The notes under the pieces were generated by a model that saw only the letters and a program-made list of their open reading frames with translations, ran no database searches and was not told where the DNA came from. From NCBI RefSeq assembly GCF_001559865.1, contig NZ_LOHE01000037.1, positions 124,001-188,000 on the forward strand: 64,000 nt of DNA. The letters are read 5' to 3'. The position numbers were made by a program, and so were the translations under genes. The stretch is from Abyssisolibacter fermentans. Lineage in GTDB: Bacteria; Bacillota; Clostridia; Tissierellales; MCWD3. This document shows, piece after piece, positions 9,087 through 18,713 of this stretch. Position 1 is the stretch's first letter. Each line of letters begins with the position of its first letter.

Positions 9087-9679
9087 TATTTAGGAAAGTT
9101 TATACTTTTGTAATAAGAGTTTAAAAAAATATTAATAGATGGTCAACCCTTGAAGTAAGTGTAGCTAAATGTTTATTAGATAGATTATAAGATTACTTAA
9201 AAATTGTCCCTAGATATAAGCTTAAAAAATTATAACCAATAAGTAACTAGAACTTCTATAAGGTTTCTTTGAAGAGTGCTAAAAGAGCTTGTAATCTTAA
9301 TATTTTTATAAATTCAGAAGAAAAAAGCTTTTAGAGCCGTAGAAGAAAAGTAGATTTAGCTTATAAATAGCTATAAAATAAATAGATAGTATAGAGAATC
9401 AATATTAACGCAGCATATGCTGCTTATTTTTTAAAAATTATATTAAAAACTAACAACATTTTATCTTTTATCTACTTTAAAAAACCATATATTACATATA
9501 AAAATAATAAAGAAAATAAAAGTAAAACACTCCAAGATGCACCTTTGATTTACTTATTTATAAGCTATATACTATGTATTATATTAAGTAAAATTGTATT
9601 ATTATAGAAAAATTATTGATATTTATATAAAAAATTCATAAGTAGTTTTTATGATATATGTAAATATGGAGGACTTCAA
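9087..9679. other. Gene-free stretch of about 590 bp
   Basis: No credible ORF or RNA was found. The only distinct structure is the perfect 14-bp palindrome GCAGCATATGCTGC at 9410-9423 followed by a T-rich run. The rest is AT-rich sequence. Confidence 0.5.
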
Positions 9680-10111
9680 ATGGCAAAACAACAAGAATAT
9701 AAATTGTTTTATATTGGTAATATTAGTTTAGGAAAATGGCAGCAAATTTTTGAATACTGTTTGAATAAAGCAGATTATTTTAAATTACAGTTTAATGAAA
9801 ATGTTGGAAATTGGTTTTTGAAGGAAATAAAAAGCTTAAAGCTAATCAATGAAATAGACAGAATAAAGGAGAAAATAGTATTAAGCGGTGAATTAAGTGA
9901 TGATATAAAAGAAAAAATATTAATGTTACAACAACCATTATATGATGGAGGTTGTACGATTTTTTGGGATTTTCAGTTATATGTTGAAGACAGAATAATA
10001 CTATATATAGAAAATATTGTAGATATAGTAGTTAAGCTAAATCCTTTAGAAATAGAAGAACTTAGAAAATTAGATATAAATATTGAAGAGTGTGCAAAAA
10101 CTATGCTTTAA
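9680..10111 (+). CDS. Hypothetical cytosolic protein
   Basis: 143 residues, family not recognised. It is acidic and rich in Ile, Leu and Glu, without signal peptide or membrane helix. A region near residues 90-120 (GGCTIFWDFQLYVEDRIILYIE) looks like alternating beta strands, followed by a helix (LNPLEIEELRKLDINIEEC). Start context is good (GGAGGACTTCAA). It lies upstream of the BlaI-type regulator, which has its own promoter, so the two are probably separate. Confidence 0.5.
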   Translation: MAKQQEYKLFYIGNISLGKWQQIFEYCLNKADYFKLQFNENVGNWFLKEIKSLKLINEIDRIKEKIVLSGELSDDIKEKILMLQQPLYDGGCTIFWDFQLYVEDRIILYIENIVDIVVKLNPLEIEELRKLDINIEECAKTML

Positions 10112-10127
10112 TTTGTTAGAGTTTTAG

Positions 10128-10156
10128 TTGACAAATATATACTACGGGGGTAATAT
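10128..10156 (+). promoter_or_regulatory. Sigma-A type promoter of the BlaI-like regulator
   Basis: TTGACA (10128-10133), 17-bp spacer, TAATAT (10151-10156). This is the strongest promoter seen in the window and sits about 45 bp before the start codon at 10200. Confidence 0.7.
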
Positions 10157-10157
10157 A
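10138..10157. promoter_or_regulatory. Candidate BlaI-type operator over the -10 box
   Basis: The dyad TATACTAC-GGGG-GTAATATA matches the TAC-N4-GTA core used by BlaI/MecI/CopY repressors and overlaps the promoter spacer and -10 box. A second match, TACATCTGTA, lies at 10177-10186 in the leader. Autoregulation is inferred. Confidence 0.45.
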
Positions 10158-10199
10158 TAAATGCAGCATATAAGATTACATCTGTAGGAAGGTGGATTT

Positions 10200-10568
10200 A
10201 TGAAAGAGTCAAATAGGATATCTAATTCAGAATTGGAAATAATGAAGATACTATGGAAAGAAGCACCTCTTAATTCAACTGAAATTATCAATAGATTAAA
10301 ATGTCAAAGTGATTGGAGTAGAAAAACAATACATACGTTTATAAGCAGATTAGTTAAGAAAAATGTATTAAGAGTTTTAAATGGATATAAACAAAAAGAG
10401 TATTATCCTACAATAACTAAAAATGAATATAAAAAATCCGAGACAGAATTATTTGTAAAAAAGATATATAATGGTTCATTTATTTTATTAGTTTCAGATT
10501 TCATAAAAAATGAAAGTTTAACTGAGAATGAAATAAATGAGCTTAAAAAAATGTTGCTTAATAAATAA
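10200..10568 (+). CDS. BlaI/MecI/CopY-family transcriptional repressor
   Basis: 122 residues, family-typical length. The winged helix is visible: ISNSELEIMKILWKEAPLNS, NRLKCQSDWSRKTIHTFISRL (recognition helix) and the wing LRVLNGYKQKEYYPTIT; residues 80-122 form the dimerisation helices. Members repress beta-lactamase or copper genes. No BlaR1/MecR1 sensor protease or beta-lactamase lies next to it, so its signal and targets are unknown. Two TAC-N4-GTA sites in its own promoter region suggest it represses itself. The following NhaC gene, about 190 bp downstream, could be a target but nothing shows it. Confidence 0.85.
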   Translation: MKESNRISNSELEIMKILWKEAPLNSTEIINRLKCQSDWSRKTIHTFISRLVKKNVLRVLNGYKQKEYYPTITKNEYKKSETELFVKKIYNGSFILLVSDFIKNESLTENEINELKKMLLNK

Positions 10569-10760
10569 GATATTATAAAAATAACTCCCTGGGATATATT
10601 GGGGGATATTTTTATACTTTAAACTGGGTACAAATATAATAGAAATAATTTCAGTAAAAAGAAGCTTAAGATTATCAAACAAGTGTGTAAATATAATAAC
10701 ATACTAACTACTACTAAATAGATTTATAGTAAAACAATAAAACTTCTAAGGAGGGCAAAT

Positions 10761-12326
10761 ATGGAAGTTGATTATGGCATTTTAGCAATTGTTCCACCAC
10801 TAGTTGCAATTGTTTTAAGCTTTTTAACAAAAAGAGTTCTAGTTTCACTTTTTTTAGGTATCTTTGCCGGAGGGATCATAATAGCTAGAGGAAATCCATT
10901 TGGTGGTATAGCATATTCATTAGATAAGATTGTGCTTTCATTGACAGATGATTGGAATGCGAAGCTTTTATTATTTAATTTGTTAATGGGAGCTGGTGTA
11001 GCGTTCATATGGAAACTTGGAGGAAGTAGAGCTTTAACAAATTGGGCAAAGAGTAAAATAAAATCAAGAAAATCTGCTGGTATAGGAGCATGGTTGTTAG
11101 GAATAATAGTTTTTTTTAATGATTATGTAAATGCTGCTATTGTTGGAAATGTTTTTAGAGATGTTTGTGAAGAGTATAATATTTCATCAGAAAGATTATC
11201 TTATATATTAGATTCAACAGCAGCCCCTGTTGCAACATTTTTTATTTCTGATTGGATAGCGTTTCAGATATCTATGGTGCAAACAGGGATGGATGTAGCT
11301 GGAATAACTGAAGTTTCAGCATTTCAAGGTTACCTTATGAGTATTCCATATAACCTTTATTGTATATTTGCTGTTATATTTGTCGGAATGTTGGTTATTA
11401 GCGGTAAAGATTATGGTCCAATGCTTAAAGCTGAAAATCGGGCAATTACAACAGGTAAAATAGTTAATGAAGGTGCCAGTCCTATGATGGATGTTAGTTA
11501 TGAACTTGGTGAACCAAAAGATGTTAAATCTAGTTTATTTACATTCTTTGCACCTATTATAGCATTAGTTGCAGTTACATTATTTGGGTTTTGGTGGACA
11601 GGTAGAGCTGGTGGGAATAATCTGACAGATGTATTAGGAGCTTCAGACCCAGCACTAGCTTTGCTTTGGGGATCTTTTGCAATGACTTTAGTTGGTATAT
11701 TAATGGCTCTAAGAGTGATGGATATAAAAGAGACTATGGATACTTTTTTAGATGGTCTTAAACTTATGTTACTTGCATGTGTTATACTTGTGTTGGCATG
11801 GTCTTTGGGAGGAGTTACAGGAGATATGAAATTAGCAGATTATATAGTATCAAAATTAGGAGGTGCTATATCATTTGGTTTTATACCAGTAATTATTTTT
11901 ATTTTAGGAATGTTGATATCATTTTCAACTGGAACATCATGGGGTACTATGACTATACTTACTCCTATAGCAATTCCACTTACATATAAATTGACTGGTG
12001 ATGCTGTAACAGCTGTTTCCATTGCAGGTATAGTATTTTCAGGGGCTATATTTGGAGATCATTGTTCACCCATATCTGATACAACAGTATTAGCTTCAAT
12101 TTTCTCTGGAGCTGATCATATTGATCACGTATCTACACAAATTCCATATGCATTAACAGCTGCTTTTGTAGCACTCGTCATGTATAGTTTATATAGTTTT
12201 GTGGGTGTTTCAATTTATTACTTAATACCATTGGGAATTATTTTACTATATGTGTTGATGAACGTTTTATCTAGTTATTATAGTAAAAAATATAATATAG
12301 ATAGTAAAACTAAAAGAAAATACTAA
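10761..12326 (+). CDS. NhaC-family Na+/H+ antiporter
   Basis: 521 residues with about 11-12 hydrophobic segments. NhaC-family marks are seen: LGIFAGGIIIARGNP near residue 35, FFNDYVNAAIVGNVFRDV (about 115-133), LDSTAAPVATFFISDWIAF (about 148-167) and GAIFGDHCSPISDTTVLAS (about 428-446), the conserved loop near the ion path. The expected role is exchange of cytoplasmic Na+ for external H+ or a related exchange such as amino-acid or carboxylate antiport, which this family also covers. ATG follows GGAGGGCAAAT. It is followed by a terminator; single gene. Confidence 0.85.
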   Translation: MEVDYGILAIVPPLVAIVLSFLTKRVLVSLFLGIFAGGIIIARGNPFGGIAYSLDKIVLSLTDDWNAKLLLFNLLMGAGVAFIWKLGGSRALTNWAKSKIKSRKSAGIGAWLLGIIVFFNDYVNAAIVGNVFRDVCEEYNISSERLSYILDSTAAPVATFFISDWIAFQISMVQTGMDVAGITEVSAFQGYLMSIPYNLYCIFAVIFVGMLVISGKDYGPMLKAENRAITTGKIVNEGASPMMDVSYELGEPKDVKSSLFTFFAPIIALVAVTLFGFWWTGRAGGNNLTDVLGASDPALALLWGSFAMTLVGILMALRVMDIKETMDTFLDGLKLMLLACVILVLAWSLGGVTGDMKLADYIVSKLGGAISFGFIPVIIFILGMLISFSTGTSWGTMTILTPIAIPLTYKLTGDAVTAVSIAGIVFSGAIFGDHCSPISDTTVLASIFSGADHIDHVSTQIPYALTAAFVALVMYSLYSFVGVSIYYLIPLGIILLYVLMNVLSSYYSKKYNIDSKTKRKY

Positions 12327-12393
12327 CATAAAAAATTCCGATTACTCATATACAATCAAATAAATTGATCTAAAAAAATATCACTAATTATTC

Positions 12394-12426
12394 AAAAAAA
12401 TCCAGCTTACAAAGCTGGATTTTTTA
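12394..12426 (+). terminator. Terminator after the NhaC gene
   Basis: AAAAAATCCAGCTT / AAGCTGGATTTTTT hairpin with a short loop. The following 265 bp up to the TPR gene hold nothing recognisable. Confidence 0.85.
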
Positions 12427-12691
12427 TCAATACTATGATAAAATTTACATGAGAGGGATTTAATATTTATGTTTTGAGTTGATATTTTACTCAACTTAGA
12501 ATGTCTAATTTACCGTTCTATGAAAAAAACTTCTATTGGAATCAGTTCTATAAAAAGTTTGTTATATTAAGCTTGTTATCCTATCTAAAAGAAACCTCTA
12601 AGTAATAAGAAATATTTATTTATCCATCTATAATGATTTTATAAGTTTTCTTCTACAAATAATTTCATATTATACGAAGAGGAGGAATTTT

Positions 12692-13672
12692 ATGAAGGGT
12701 TTTTATTTAACTTTTACTATAGTAATGTTAATATGTATGTTCTTGAAAAGTTATAATTGTAGAAAGAAAATCAAAGATGAATTGATGGATATGAAAAAAT
12801 TAAATAAATTATATGACTCAAAAGAGTATGAAAAAGCTATAATATACTTAAAAAATAGACTTAACCAATATGATGAAAATGTTTTGTTATTAAATCAAAT
12901 AGGATATACATTGATGTTAATGGACAAAGCAAGCGAGGCTATTATATATTTTAAAAAAGCTTTAGATATAAATCCTAGTACAGTTGTAGTATTAAACAAC
13001 TTAGGCTGGGCTTATAATAAAATTATGGAGTTTGAAAAAGCGATTGAAAATTTAGATGAAGTTTTAAAGCAAGATACAGATGATTACTATGCATTGAATA
13101 ATTTAGGGAATTCTTATTTAGGATTAAAAAAATATGAAAAAGCGATAGATTATTATGATAGGGCATTGAGAATTGAATCAGATTTGATATATAGTATTTA
13201 TGGCAAAGGGATAGCTTATTTTTATAGTAAAGCTTATGAAAAAGCAATATTATGTTTTAATAAATATCTAGAGCTTGTCCCAAAAGATACTCATGCATAT
13301 TCTTATTTAGGAGAATGTTATTTGATGACACATAATTATGAATTAAGATTGAAAGCATATAATGAAATCTTAAGAATTAATAAAGAGATACCGTGGGTAT
13401 ATGTAGCTAAGGGTAATACACTATGTTATCTAGGAGAATTTACAGAAGCATTAAACACATTTGATAAATGTATAAAGTTAAATCCTAAATATGCTGATGC
13501 ATATTATCAAAAAAGTAGAGTGTTTGCTTATTTTAGATATAAGGAAAAAGCTTTTCATTGTCTTAAAAAAGCAATAGAAATTGATAACAAATATAAAAGA
13601 ATTGCTTATGATGATAAAGCTTTAAATAATCTTAAGTTTTTTAATAAATTTTATGATATTATAAATGTGTGA
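12692..13672 (+). CDS. Membrane-anchored tetratricopeptide-repeat protein
   Basis: 326 residues. Residues 1-20 form one hydrophobic segment (FYLTFTIVMLICMFLKSY), an uncleaved anchor or signal. From residue 35 to the end the sequence is consecutive TPR units, for example EAIIYFKKALDINPSTVVVLNNLGWAYNK, KAIDYYDRALRIESDL and EALNTFDKCIKLNPKYADAYYQKSRV in pattern (A/G at 8, Y/F/L at 11, A at 20, P at 32); about seven repeats can be counted. TPR proteins are interaction scaffolds; the partner is unknown. ATG with GAGGAGGAATTT. Monocistronic, with its own terminator. Confidence 0.85.
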   Translation: MKGFYLTFTIVMLICMFLKSYNCRKKIKDELMDMKKLNKLYDSKEYEKAIIYLKNRLNQYDENVLLLNQIGYTLMLMDKASEAIIYFKKALDINPSTVVVLNNLGWAYNKIMEFEKAIENLDEVLKQDTDDYYALNNLGNSYLGLKKYEKAIDYYDRALRIESDLIYSIYGKGIAYFYSKAYEKAILCFNKYLELVPKDTHAYSYLGECYLMTHNYELRLKAYNEILRINKEIPWVYVAKGNTLCYLGEFTEALNTFDKCIKLNPKYADAYYQKSRVFAYFRYKEKAFHCLKKAIEIDNKYKRIAYDDKALNNLKFFNKFYDIINV

Positions 13673-13734
13673 AAAAAAATTATAATAAACAAATGTAGAA
13701 CAATTAATCGTAATCGAATGTCGGTATATATTTG

Positions 13735-13763
13735 TAAAAAACGCGTATTAGCGTTTTTTTTTG
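13735..13763 (+). terminator. Terminator after the TPR gene
   Basis: AAAAAACGC / GCGTTTTTTTTT hairpin. Confidence 0.8.
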
Positions 13764-14304
13764 CTGAGAATCCGAATTTTTATTTGATGTGGATTGCCTA
13801 CAACTAGAAACAAATTAATAAAAATACAACGCATAAAGTATAAATTTACATATAATGAGTATAAATATACTTTGTTTAAATCTTATGGTTTGAATAATAA
13901 TACTATAAAGAATTAATATTAATAATTAGGTGTTAAAGAATGCGCAGTGTGCAAAAAGTACACAAATAAAAAGAAATAATGTTAAAATGAACAAAGGTAA
14001 ATGAATAGAAAGTGTTGAAAATATATTAAAAGTGTTTTAGTATTATAGACACATGTATTATTATTAAGCACAACTAATTCAAAAAAACATTTATAACTTT
14101 GCAAATTTACTTTTCAATTATTAATTTTTATAATATAATATAATTTAATATTAAAAATAACCTAAAATAAGACATAAATCGACATCATTAGCTATATTAG
14201 AGATGAATATTTTAAAATTAATGATCGAAATGGTGCTAGTTATATAAGGACACTTTAATAATATAAATCAATAAACTAATAAAGCGTAAGGAGTTGACAA
14301 AATA
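13764..14304. other. Leader and upstream region of the DUF1177-Opp operon
   Basis: No ORF is supported in this 540-bp stretch. A possible promoter is TTGAAA (14015-14020), 17-bp spacer, TAGTAT (14038-14043), which would leave a long leader of about 255 nt. No known riboswitch pattern was recognised in the leader. Confidence 0.35.
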
Positions 14305-15246
14305 ATGTTAAAACAAGTAATAGACATGTATGAACTATTAGATAAACCAGATGCTAATGGGGCTGAGGTAGCTGAAATTTTGAAAGAAAATGGAGCTGAC
14401 GAAGTAATTGTTGAAACTGTAGGTAGTGATAAAGGAAGTACTGATTTTATTAAAATTATTATTAAAGGTAAAGAAGGTAAAAGCTCAGGAGGTAGTGTAC
14501 CAACAATGGGAGTAATAGGTAGACTTGGAGGTTTAGGAGCTAGACCTGAGATGACAGGCTTTGTTTCTGACGGTGATGGAGCATTAACAGCACTATCTGT
14601 AGCTCTAAAACTTTCAAAAATGAAGAAAAATGGAGATGTACTAAAAGGAGATGTGATTATTACTACTCACATTTGTCCAGATGCTCCAACATTAGATCAC
14701 AAACCTGTTCCATTTATGGATTCACCAGTGACTATGGATGTTATGAATAAGCTAGAGGTAGTTGATGAAATGGATGTAATTTTGTCAGTTGATACTACAA
14801 AAGGTAATAGGGTAATAAATACTAGAGGTTTTGCAATATCTCCAACTGTTAAAGAGGGATATATATTGAAAACTAGCGATACTTTATTAGATATTATGAT
14901 GAGAACTACTGGTAGATTACCATATGTATTCCCATTATGTCAGCAAGATATAACTCCTTATGGTAATGATGTATATCATTTGAATAGTATTTTACAACCT
15001 ACAACTTCTACAAATGCTCCTGTAGTTGGAGTTGCTATAACTACAGAAGTACCAGTAGCAGGATGTGCAACAGGTGCAACTCATTTGGTTGATGTAGAAA
15101 TGACTGGAAGATTTGTTTTAGAGGTTGCAAAAGATTTTGGAGAAGGCAGATGTGAATTTTACGATAGTAATGAATTTGAAAGGTTAGTTAAGCTTTATGG
15201 AAAAATGAATCAATTTCAAACACTAGGCAATGATATTGATGGCTAA
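14305..15246 (+). CDS. DUF1177-family protein
   Basis: 313 residues, matching the DUF1177 family by its N-terminal IDMYELLDKPDANG, the Gly-rich GVIGRLGGLGARPEMTG (about 70-86), the conserved THICPDAPTLDHKPVPFMDS (about 116-135) and the late GVAITTEVPVAGCATGATH. The His/Asp-rich central motif suggests metal binding but the reaction is unknown. First gene of a ten-gene operon with AroM, an oligopeptide importer, an M20 peptidase and amidohydrolases, so a role in breaking down an imported peptide-like or cyclic amide compound is likely by context only. Start follows AAGGAGTTGAC. Confidence 0.85.
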   Translation: MLKQVIDMYELLDKPDANGAEVAEILKENGADEVIVETVGSDKGSTDFIKIIIKGKEGKSSGGSVPTMGVIGRLGGLGARPEMTGFVSDGDGALTALSVALKLSKMKKNGDVLKGDVIITTHICPDAPTLDHKPVPFMDSPVTMDVMNKLEVVDEMDVILSVDTTKGNRVINTRGFAISPTVKEGYILKTSDTLLDIMMRTTGRLPYVFPLCQQDITPYGNDVYHLNSILQPTTSTNAPVVGVAITTEVPVAGCATGATHLVDVEMTGRFVLEVAKDFGEGRCEFYDSNEFERLVKLYGKMNQFQTLGNDIDG

Positions 15247-15919
15247 AGAAGTTAAACTTGGAATAATAACTATTGGACAATCTCCTAGAGTTGATTTTAC
15301 AGCTGATATATTAGATATACTGGATGAAAAATTTGTTATTTATGAAAAAGGAGCGCTTGATAATTTCACATATGATGAAGTTCTAGAAAAATTTAAACCT
15401 GATGAAAATGATAGTATATTAGTCAGCAGGTTAAGAGATGGCAGACAGGTGAAAATAGGAGAAAGTCATATACTTTCATTACTACAAAAATGTATAGACA
15501 ACCTAGAAGCAGAAGGTATAGATGTTATTCTACTGCTATGTACAGGTCATTTTCCAGAATTTAAGCATAATGTGTTATTAATAAAACCTGAAGAATTATT
15601 GCATACTTGCACTTCAAAGCTTCAGCGAACTAAAAAAATAGGTGTCTTTGTACCAAATACAGATCAAGTTAAAGAAACTGTTGCAAGGTGGAAAAGAAAC
15701 AAAGTAGATATAGTTACAACAGTAGCATCGCCTTATATGAACTTAGAACAAATCAAAGCAGCTTCTGAAGAGTTCATTAATAATAAAGAAGTAGGAATAA
15801 TTTTCATGGATTGCATGGGTTATTCTATAGAGATGAAAGAAATAGTAAGAGATATTACAAATAAGCCTGTAATATTGCCAAGAACACTTATAGCAAGAAT
15901 ATTAAATGAATTATACTAA
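15230..15919 (+). CDS. AroM-family protein
   Basis: 229 residues, AroM family: LGIITIGQSPRVDFTADI at the start, LLCTGHFPEF (about 104-113), GVFVPNTDQV and FMDCMGYS (about 186-193). The fold resembles Asp/Glu racemases, with Cys residues (LLCTG, MDCMGY) where racemases have catalytic cysteines; AroM itself has no proven reaction. The gene overlaps the DUF1177 stop codon, so the pair is translationally coupled; ATG at 15239 is an equally possible start. The combination DUF1177-AroM-Opp suggests a racemisation or isomerisation step on an imported compound (inference). Confidence 0.8.
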   Translation: MILMAKEVKLGIITIGQSPRVDFTADILDILDEKFVIYEKGALDNFTYDEVLEKFKPDENDSILVSRLRDGRQVKIGESHILSLLQKCIDNLEAEGIDVILLLCTGHFPEFKHNVLLIKPEELLHTCTSKLQRTKKIGVFVPNTDQVKETVARWKRNKVDIVTTVASPYMNLEQIKAASEEFINNKEVGIIFMDCMGYSIEMKEIVRDITNKPVILPRTLIARILNELY

Positions 15920-15966
15920 TTAAAATTAGTGTAAAAATAAATATCAAAAAATAAGGGGGAAAAATA

Positions 15967-17586
15967 ATGAAAAGAATAATTAGTTTAATGCTTGTTATTG
16001 TTTTGAGTTTAGCACTATTTGCTGGTTGTGGTGAAACTAACGATGTTCCTAAGGACAAGCCAAGCGATAATAATTCAGAGCAAACTGCAAATGAAAATCC
16101 GGGTGAACCTAAAGATGGTGGAACTATAACAGTAGCTTTATCAGCTACACCTAAATCAATTGACCCAGTTAAATATACTGGAGTTTATGAAGGAAATATT
16201 ATCACAAATGTTGCTGATACTTTAATTAAATACAAGCAAGATTTAAGTGAATTAGTACCTAATTTAGCTACTGAGTGGAATGTTTCAGATGATGGATTAG
16301 TTTACACATTTAAATTAAGAGATGATGTACATTTCCAACAAGGTAAATATCAAGATGGAAGATTAATGAAAGCTGATGATATCAAATATTCTTTAGAGCG
16401 TTCTGCTAAAGAATCTGCTATGAACAGATTAAGTATGCTTGATCATGTAGATGTAGTAAGTGATTTTGAAGTTAAGTGTTATTTAAAAGAAGCTAATTCT
16501 GCATTTTTAACAGTACTAACTGATTCAGGAAATGTTATAGTACCTAAAGAAGAGGTTGAAGGCTGGAAAGAAGCTTTTGGATTTAATTTAGTAGGTACAG
16601 GACCTTTTAAAGTTGTACAGTGGAATAATGATGACAGTGTTGTACTAGAAAGAAGCGATAATTATTGGGGAGAAAAACCTCACTTAGATGGAGCTGTTTT
16701 CAAATTTATATCTGATAGAAACATGATGACAAATGCTTTAAGAACAGGAGAAATTGATGTTGCTACAGATTTATCAGGTGAGAGTGTTGAAATAGTTAAA
16801 TCAGCTGAAGGATTAGTATTACAAGAAGTTCCGGGATTACATGTAGGTTATGTATATATGAACCTTATGGAAGGACCAACAAAAGATAAAAGAGTACGTG
16901 AAGCTATAATACGTTCTATAGATATAGATCAGATGGTAAAAGGTATCTATAAATTTGACGAAGCAGAGCGTGGATATTTAGCACTTCCTCCAGGATCATG
17001 GGGATATGATGAGAGTTTAGAAAGTCTAATTCCTAGCTATGACCCAGAAAGAGCTAAAGAACTTATGAAGGAAGCTGGATATGAAGATGGATTTACAACT
17101 CAAATATATGTTGCTGATAAACCAGCTAGAGTTAAGATGGCTACAATTCTTCAATCTTTCTTAAAACAAAACATCAATGTTGATGTTGAAATTAAAAAAG
17201 TTGAATGGGGTACTTTTAGCGATATTGCATCAAAGGGTAAAGCACCAATGTACGGTATGTCTTGGACTTGGTACCCAGATCCATACTTCTTCTTAAACTA
17301 TATGTTCCACAGCTCACAAATCGGAGCGTTAGGAAATGGTCAAGGATTTAATAATCCTGAGGTAGATAGATTATTAGGTGAAGCTGGAAAAGCTACAGAA
17401 ACTAATGAAAGAGCAAAATATTATAAACAAGCATTAAAGCTTATAACAGAAGAATATTCTAGAATAAATTATTCACATGAAAAAGTTATTTATGGATTAA
17501 CTGATAGAGTTCAAGGCTTTAATCTAAGAGCTGATAGTCAAATAACATTAACTTCTTCAGAGGTCAATGTTTGGTTAAATAAATAA
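15967..17586 (+). CDS. Oligopeptide/dipeptide ABC transporter, substrate-binding lipoprotein
   Basis: 539 residues. An N-terminal signal peptide ends in the lipobox LFAGC with Cys21 as the lipidated residue, followed by an Asn/Glu/Pro-rich spacer to about residue 50. The body is a family-5 extracellular solute-binding protein: KSIDPVKYTGVYEGN, NLATEWNVSDDGLVYTFKLR, VGTGPFKVVQWNND and the late RAKYYKQALKLITEEYSRINY. It captures peptides or peptide-like substrates outside the cell and passes them to the two permeases that follow. Start follows AAGGGGGAAAA. Confidence 0.92.
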   Translation: MKRIISLMLVIVLSLALFAGCGETNDVPKDKPSDNNSEQTANENPGEPKDGGTITVALSATPKSIDPVKYTGVYEGNIITNVADTLIKYKQDLSELVPNLATEWNVSDDGLVYTFKLRDDVHFQQGKYQDGRLMKADDIKYSLERSAKESAMNRLSMLDHVDVVSDFEVKCYLKEANSAFLTVLTDSGNVIVPKEEVEGWKEAFGFNLVGTGPFKVVQWNNDDSVVLERSDNYWGEKPHLDGAVFKFISDRNMMTNALRTGEIDVATDLSGESVEIVKSAEGLVLQEVPGLHVGYVYMNLMEGPTKDKRVREAIIRSIDIDQMVKGIYKFDEAERGYLALPPGSWGYDESLESLIPSYDPERAKELMKEAGYEDGFTTQIYVADKPARVKMATILQSFLKQNINVDVEIKKVEWGTFSDIASKGKAPMYGMSWTWYPDPYFFLNYMFHSSQIGALGNGQGFNNPEVDRLLGEAGKATETNERAKYYKQALKLITEEYSRINYSHEKVIYGLTDRVQGFNLRADSQITLTSSEVNVWLNK

Positions 17587-17750
17587 GCTTGCTTGCTTCA
17601 TATTGAAAGGAAAAATTGGGGTCGGTTCAAAATGTTTTTGAGCCTTCCCATGGGTTGTTTCAAAATGAGTGAAGTTCAAGGCATTGAAATTTGCTATTTG
17701 AAACAATCCAGTTTTTTTTCAATTTCAAAAACACAAGTGGAGGTGAAACA

Positions 17751-18713
17751 ATGCTAAAAACAATATTGAAAAGATTTTTGCAGATTATACCTATTTTATT
17801 TATTGTTGTAACTATCATTTTTGTTATAACAAGAATGATACCGGGTGATCCAGCAGCTGTTATGTTAGGACCTCAAGCTCCAGTTGAAGCTGTAAATGAT
17901 TTGCGTGAAGAATTAGGACTTAATAAAAGTATATCTCAGCAGTATTTCATGTACTTAAAAGACATTCTTAAGGGTGACTTAGGAAAATCTTATTATTATA
18001 ATGAATCAGTAGTTAAATTAATAACGGAAAAATTTCCAAATACTTTATCACTAAGTTTAGTTGCAATAATTATAGCTCTTATTATAGGTGTTCCAGTAGG
18101 AATTATATCTGCAACCAAGCAATATTCATTTTTTGATTATATATCTATGATTGCAGCTTTAGTTGGAGTTTCTATGCCTATATTTTGGTTAGGATTGATG
18201 ATGGTATTAGTATTTAGTGTTAAATTGGCTTGGCTTCCTTCGATAGGAATGGGAAGCATTGATAACGGATTATGGGACTTAGTAAGTCATTATATTTTAC
18301 CAAGTATCTGTTTGGCAACAATTCCTGCAGCTACTTTTGCAAGAATTACAAGATCAAGCATGTTAGAAATAATTAAACAGGATTATATAAAAGCTTTGAG
18401 ATCTAAAGGACTAAAAGAAAAAATTGTTGTATGGAAACATGCTTTGAAAAATGCTCTTCCTCCAATAATAACAGTAATAGGATTACAAATGTCCAGCTTG
18501 CTTGCTGGTGCAATACTTACTGAAACTATATTTAGTTGGCCGGGGATGGGTAAACTAATAGTTGATGCAATCAGTAACAGGGATTATGCACTTATTCAGA
18601 GTACAGTATTATTTGTTGCTTTAATATACGTAGTAATTAACTTAATAGTAGATATTGCATATTTATATTTGAATCCAAAGGTTTCTTACGAAGCAGGAAA
18701 AGGAGGAGAATAA
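17751..18713 (+). CDS. Oligopeptide ABC transporter permease (DppB type)
   Basis: 320 residues, six transmembrane helices expected. It starts with KTILKRFLQIIPILFIVVT, has the ELGLNKSISQQY loop, and the EAA cytoplasmic loop around residues 210-235 (ARITRSSMLEIIKQDYIKAL...RSKGL). It forms the channel with the next gene product. ATG at 17751 follows GGAGGTGAAACA; an upstream frame to 17691 has no ribosome site. The 100 bp before it contains AAAATG..CATTTT-type complementary stretches (17622-17720) that could fold in the mRNA. Confidence 0.92.
   Translation: MLKTILKRFLQIIPILFIVVTIIFVITRMIPGDPAAVMLGPQAPVEAVNDLREELGLNKSISQQYFMYLKDILKGDLGKSYYYNESVVKLITEKFPNTLSLSLVAIIIALIIGVPVGIISATKQYSFFDYISMIAALVGVSMPIFWLGLMMVLVFSVKLAWLPSIGMGSIDNGLWDLVSHYILPSICLATIPAATFARITRSSMLEIIKQDYIKALRSKGLKEKIVVWKHALKNALPPIITVIGLQMSSLLAGAILTETIFSWPGMGKLIVDAISNRDYALIQSTVLFVALIYVVINLIVDIAYLYLNPKVSYEAGKGGE

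Noticed and set aside
9087-9679. Small gene or RNA in the gap after hcp
   Set aside because: No ribosome site with an ORF above 30 codons and no known RNA pattern.
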